Origin: Brachionus koreanus
Taxonomy: Eukaryota; Rotifera; Eurotatoria; Ploima; Brachionidae
NCBI GenBank assembly: GCA_016987375.1
Contig: PJRA01000220.1
Span: forward strand, 371,746-392,562
Length of the DNA stretch: 20,817 bases
Reading direction: 5' to 3'
Shown here: positions 12,001 through 18,000 of the stretch, piece by piece
Numbering within the stretch: position 1 is the first letter of the stretch
Layout of the letters: every line of letters starts with the position of its first letter
Notes under the pieces: generated by a model
Told to the model about the DNA's origin: nothing
What the model saw: the letters and a program-made list of their open reading frames with translations, nothing else
The model's database searches: none
Position numbers and translations under genes: made by a program

Positions 12001-15000
12001 AATAATATCCGAATTGGTCTCCTCAACAGATCCAGTAGATAAATCAATCAGAATCAATACTTGCTTAAAATTTTCAGATCCCAATAGTAATAAAACCAGG
12101 AAAATTGAAGTTTATGATCAAATAGTCAAGCTTAAAATTTTTTTTTTCCTTATTCACTCCAAGTGGAGCATAGGATCATTACTTTTGATTCTCACTGATT
12201 TGAAGTCGATATTTTGCCATTGCTTCTCTCCATGTCATTATCATTTCGATGAACTCTTTCGTGATTATTGACTTCCATGCTACTGCTGGTCTTTCTACCT
12301 TTTGTTCTTAATAATCATTGACATAATGGTTCTGAATTTGATTTTTTGTATAGGTCAACATTTGACAATGTCTTCCCACATAAGCTCAAAGATTGTGATA
12401 AAAAAAAAATTTTTAAATTTTCAGATGAAAAATTTATTCCATTAGCATATAAAGATCCACTGATAAACTTGTTTTTTTATGTCTTTAAATTGTGCAAAAA
12501 ATTCATGCATACTTTACAAACTTTTATTTGTTATAAATGTTTTGCTATACATGAAAATGTATTTTTTGCGCTTAATTAAAAGGATTTTTTTGATCACAAA
12601 CTTCAATATGCCAAAATCTTATTTTAATTTGTGCTAATACAAATTTTAAGGGTCTAATAGACAATTAATGGACTATCTGGAAGCTAATTATCATCAGATT
12701 GGTTCAAATATGAAAATAGTTGATGGATCTAGAGAAGAAGGCTTTAGAGGCATTCTGATTCTGCCTGAAGACATGGATAGTTACATAAATGAAAGACTTG
12801 GAATTCAACATTTTATTACAGAGAAGTTTTCAATTCACATGTTTTGTTTAAATTTTGAGAGTAATTAAAAGAATATTTGAAAAAAAAATCAGTTAATTTA
12901 ATTTCTTTAGCCTTAAACGAGCTGGACAAAATATTTTTGTATTCCCATCTTATTGATATACAAGGAATTTCGATAAAAAAAGAAGACATAGACAAAAATC
13001 TTGTGTTATATTTTATGCTTTGTTGTTTTTTGATTTCAAAATCTGAGGTAACTTTAAAAAAAAATTTTTATTCATTAAATTTTTATTATTAAAAAAAAAA
13101 AAGAATTCAAATATTATTCCTTGTAATGAAAATTTATTTCCTAGTTGTTCTAAATCGGATAATTTAAGCGTAAAACTGAAAAATTATTTTTATGAAATTT
13201 TTTCCAGATTGTTAGTATTCTTCGACTTAAACGAAATAAAATATAATCTATACAACCAAGTATCAATTGATATTGAACCTTTAGTGAAAAATTTATCTAA
13301 TGAAGCAAGAAAAAAAGATGAATATTCATTTTTTGGTCGGTGTTCATTCTGTCAATCTAACTGCTACAATTCATTTTCAGAACTAAAGCATTCTGAACGC
13401 ATGAAGAATAAATACTCGCCAAGTGCAATGATTTATACCATAAAAAATGGTAATCCATATGATCTACAGACTCCAGAAGTAATTGACATAAATGATGAAT
13501 TTGTGCAAAAATTCAGCGAAATAAAAATCCTAGGTGTACTAAACCAAAAAGTTTTAATCAATGAATCTAATTTGATTTCAAAGCTTAAGTATTTGAGTTG
13601 TATTCGCTTTGAAAACAATGATTTAGAATCACTTCCTCAGTGTCTATTCGAATTAGACAACTTGATGAGTCTTAGAATTACATTGAATCCTATAAAAAAA
13701 TTTGACTACAATTTAAAAGGTTTAAAAAATTTAAAAAATTTTCATTTAGAAAATTTGTCATTATCTAAAAACAGTTTAACACATAAATTGTCACTACCTG
13801 ATCAAATTAATTCGCTGTCATTTAGTTCAATGATGTTTGATGACTTGCCATTTGACTTTAACAATTGTAAATTATCAATTCAAAAATTGAATTTTTCTGG
13901 CATTGAATGGTTCGATTTAAACAGTTATAGAACTGTTAATTTTTCACAATTGGCTTTTAGACTTGCATTTTATCTAGACATTGGACAAATCACTAAATTA
14001 ATGGCCCATTTTGATCAGTCTAAGTCGGATCAATTGAACAAGCACGAAATTTTGAAGCTAAATGCTTATATTTTCAAAAAATTTCCAAGACTTGTTGAAA
14101 TACCTCGAGTGGTGTTCGAAATGAAAAATTTGACAATGCTAGATTTGTCAAACCATGCTTTAAAACTAATTCCAGACGAGATTGAAGAATTGAAGAATTT
14201 GTCTAGTCTTATTTTGAAAAATTGTATTCTTTTGGAAAGCCTAAGCTCAAAATTGGGCTTTTTACCAATTAAAGAATTGGACTTGGAGAGCTGTTTATCA
14301 TTGAAGACGCCACCACTCGAAATAGTCCGACGTGGCACTAACTCAGTCTTGTCCTATCTAAGAAGACTACTCTCTGGTACAGAAATATGCAAAAGGACTA
14401 AGCTCATGTTGGTTGGACTTGGTGAAGCGGGAAAAACTTCACTAATGAATGCATTAATATCTTCAAGTAACTCTAGAAAGCCGCAACTAACAGATGGTAT
14501 TGACATAAAAGATTGGTCAATAGATTTGCCTGATAGCAGCAAATTGACATATTCAATTTGGGATTTTGGTAAATTCCTTTTTCTAAATGAAACAAAAACT
14601 TAATTTTGAAAATTTAGCCGGACAAAGTGTATACTACAATTCTCACCAGTTTTTTCTGACAGCTAGAGCTGTCTATTTTTTGGTTTGGAATGTACGTTTA
14701 GGAAGCGAATATGCTGGTTTAGATTTTTGGCTCAGTTCAATAAGTTGCCATGCACCGGGAGCTCCTATTTTTGTCATTGGTACTCATATTGATGAAGTGC
14801 CTAAATTTTCGATCAATCAAGAGAAACTAAAATCAAGATATAATCAAATAAGCGGATTCTATTTTGTGTCCAATACAAAAAATATTGGAATAGATGATTT
14901 AGTACAAGATTTAATTGAGGTTACGTTAAAGCAAAAATATATGGATGAAGCAATTCCGGTAAGGGAATATTTTTTAAAAATTTTTCAAACTATTACAGAA

Positions 15001-18000
15001 AAAAGCAGTAATGCTTAAGAGCAAGGAGAGTTCTTTTTTTGGTAGAAAAAAAATTTTTTTTTAAATTTTGAATGATTTTTTGTTTCAAATTTTTCTATGA
15101 ATATTAAAAGTTCGAGCAAAAAAAATAAATAGAAAAATCAAAATTTGTTTTCATAAGAGCTATTTATTAACAAAGTATCATTTATTCCTTTAGTTTAAAT
15201 ATTAATAATCGGAAACAATTTAATTTTTTTCTAAAAGCTATAAATACATCTGAGGTTATGTTCATTTGAATCTTAATTTTGAGAAACTGAAGTTTTTAAA
15301 TTAAAATAACTTTTGTTTTACGAAATCAAAAGATAGTTCTGTAAATGCAATATAATGCAACATTCAACTGAAACAACAGTTGTTTCATTCAAATTTTTTC
15401 TGTGCAAAAATCAACTCTAAAATTTAATTTTAAATAATTTTCTTTTACCTTAACTGTTTTGCCTAATTGCAGAGTTTTTACACAGACTAAATTTGGATGA
15501 AATAACTGTTGTTTCAGCTGAATGTTGCATTATATTGCATTTACAGAACTATCTTTTGATTTCGTAAAAAAAGTTTTATGAATTTTCAATATTTTGAATT
15601 CGACGAATTTGATGCATAATAAATAAACTTATAATTAAAGAGTATTGAGTTAACTGAGCTATTATGACTATCGATCTCTGTAGTAGAAGAAAAAACAGTA
15701 TTAACTTGATTGAATATTGTCTTTTTTTTAGCAAATATGTTCACAAAATGTTGAATAATAAATCTCAAAAAACTAAACTAAGATTAATAAATTAAATATG
15801 AATAAATCTCTATTGTGTAAATTTGATTTTCTAAAAAAAACCCCGATGATTGAAAATTTCAATTTAAACTTGAAAAATTTTTTGATAAATAATAAAATTA
15901 AATGACATTTAACTATCACTTATGTTATTTTCATGCATAAATAAAACAAAAATACTGAGCACAAGATGAATTTTATTTATTGATATTTTATTTTATTAAA
16001 CCAGAGCAAAGTTCTGTAAAATGAAGCAAAGAATAACAAAAATAAAACATTTATCTTTTGTTCTTTCAGGTATACCGCGTTTTATTTTAGATACTGGCTC
16101 ACCGTTTTCTTCCTTGTTACTGCTGGTCTTCCTAGCTTACGTTGCCCTTATGGTATCCATTAAAGGGCCTTTTTTGGTATTCTTTTCAAAAGAATACTTT
16201 AGCAAGTCTTTTCTTTATGTCTCTTTGTGCTCCCATTGCTGTACTAATAGTGCTTCCTAAGTATGTAAATTCGTTTACACACTCGACTTGTGTGAATCAT
16301 CAATTGTGATCGGAGTGTCCAATTTAGTGTTTATACACATAACTTTTGTTTTGGCCACACTTATTTCGAGTTCAGTTGGTTTAGCGTTGCTCGCCAAATC
16401 TTGTGTTTTCATATGCATATTTTCTTCTGTACTAGATATTAACACCAGATCATCAGCAAAGTCAAAGTCTTCAAGTTTGGTTGCTAACCCCTGGCATTTA
16501 CAGTTGTTTTCTTCATTAAATAATCAATCACTATTAGTAATAGTGTCGGAGAGAGAACACGCCAAAGGCTTTTTTGAGTCAATGAAGTTAGGATACAAGG
16601 GGCTGTTCCATTCGATACTTTACTCTATGATGTTCCTAAGTGCAAATATCTGGTCTATGCATCCTTTCTCTCGTCTAAATCCTGCTTGTTCTTCTCTGTG
16701 TGTAACATCCAAAGAGTTTCTGATTCTTTCCAGAATTATGCTACAGAACGCCTTGCTTGCAATTGGTAACAGTGTTATTCCTCTCTAATTATCACAGATC
16801 ATTTTGTTGCCTTTTTTTGGAAGTTTGACTATCAGGCCTTTTGACCAGTCCTCTGGTATAATTTCTTGTCGCCATAATCTGCTGAAGAGATCGTGTAGTA
16901 CCGCTATTGTGATCCTACCAACAACTTTCAACATTTCTGATGTTATCCCGTCAATAATGGGGGCTTTCCTATTTTTTAGAGCCTTTATAGCAGTTTCTAT
17001 TTCTTTTTGGCTTGGAACTTCAGTGTCAATATCGAGATTAGTGTTAGCTGGTTCTGGTTGTAAATGCTCTTTGGGTTCTGGTCTATTTAGAACCTCTTTA
17101 AAGTGCTCAACCCATCCCTGTCCTTGCTCTCTTTCAGTTGTTAAGACACGATCTTCTTTGTCTTTCACTAAATTTGTTCTTCTCTGTAAGTTACCACAAA
17201 GTGATCTTGTGAAGCATATGTAGGTCTTTTAAAATTGTTCAATTGGAATGAATTGGAAGTTTTGTTTGTATTTGAATTTCACAATATCTAAAAATTTTTA
17301 ATTGAAAAAATTATTTTCTTTTAGTTTAAAATCATCAAAATATATTTCAATCTCAATAGAAATTTATAAATTTTAATTAAAAAAACCTTTTTACTTTAAA
17401 CTAAAAGAGCGTTTGGTTAAATTTTGAGAGCTTGGTGAAGAAAAGAAGCCAAATTGAATCATTAGTAAGCTACGATTATGTAGCATCGTTGGCAACAGAA
17501 TGTGGCATTTTTGAAAATAATGAAATACTTGAAGCAGTTCGATTTTTAAACGACCTCGGCTCAATACAGTACTTTGAACGAAATGGCTTGAAAGACCGAG
17601 TAGTCATCGATCCTCAAGTATTTTTAATTCTTTTTTTTTTATAAAAAAAAATCAATTTAAATAATCTTAAGTGGATAATAAAAGTAATTTCATGCATAGT
17701 TTCGGTAAAAAATACTGTCATTGAAAATGGAAATTTGGCGCATGCAAACATTGCCCAAATTTGGCAGAAATACGATCAATCTCTACACGATTGGATTTTA
17801 AAATTGACTGAAGAATTTGACTTAACATTTAGTGTTGCTGAAAAGAAAATGCATATAATTCCATGTTTATTGCCGGAAAAAAAGCCGGACTTTGAATGGA
17901 CTGACCTGAGTCAAATCGGCTCACGTTCTCTGTCAACTGACCTCAAGGAATACATTGTGGTTTACAATTTTGAATATTTACCAGCTGGCCTTTTTAACCG

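Larger units (their letters stand above)
14959..17407. other. Intron 20 (2,449 bp)
   Basis: Donor CCG|GTAAGG; acceptor TAAACTAAAAG ending at 17407; phase 0. It holds the palindromic element (15308-15575) and a LINE (16020-17225, minus). The other parts (15041-15300, 15580-16015, 17230-17400) are A/T-rich with nothing recognised. A read-through frame continues to 15018 but ends in a stop and breaks the COR match. Confidence 0.8.

Noticed and set aside
13433..14542. Minus-strand open frames opposite exon 19
   Set aside because: They are shadows of the LRR-Roc coding frame with no domain content.
14959..15040. Read-through of exon 20 to a stop at 15018, or a small exon starting at 14999 (KKAVMLKSKESSFF)
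   Set aside because: Both break the COR signature. Joining 14958 directly to 17408 gives MDEAIP-SVWLNFE in phase 0, as COR requires.
15586..15768. Short minus-strand open frame beside the palindrome
   Set aside because: A/T-rich composition, no domain, and nothing linking it to a transposase.
16021..17223. Plus-strand open frames in intron 20
   Set aside because: They are antisense shadows of the LINE reverse transcriptase, whose motifs read on the minus strand.
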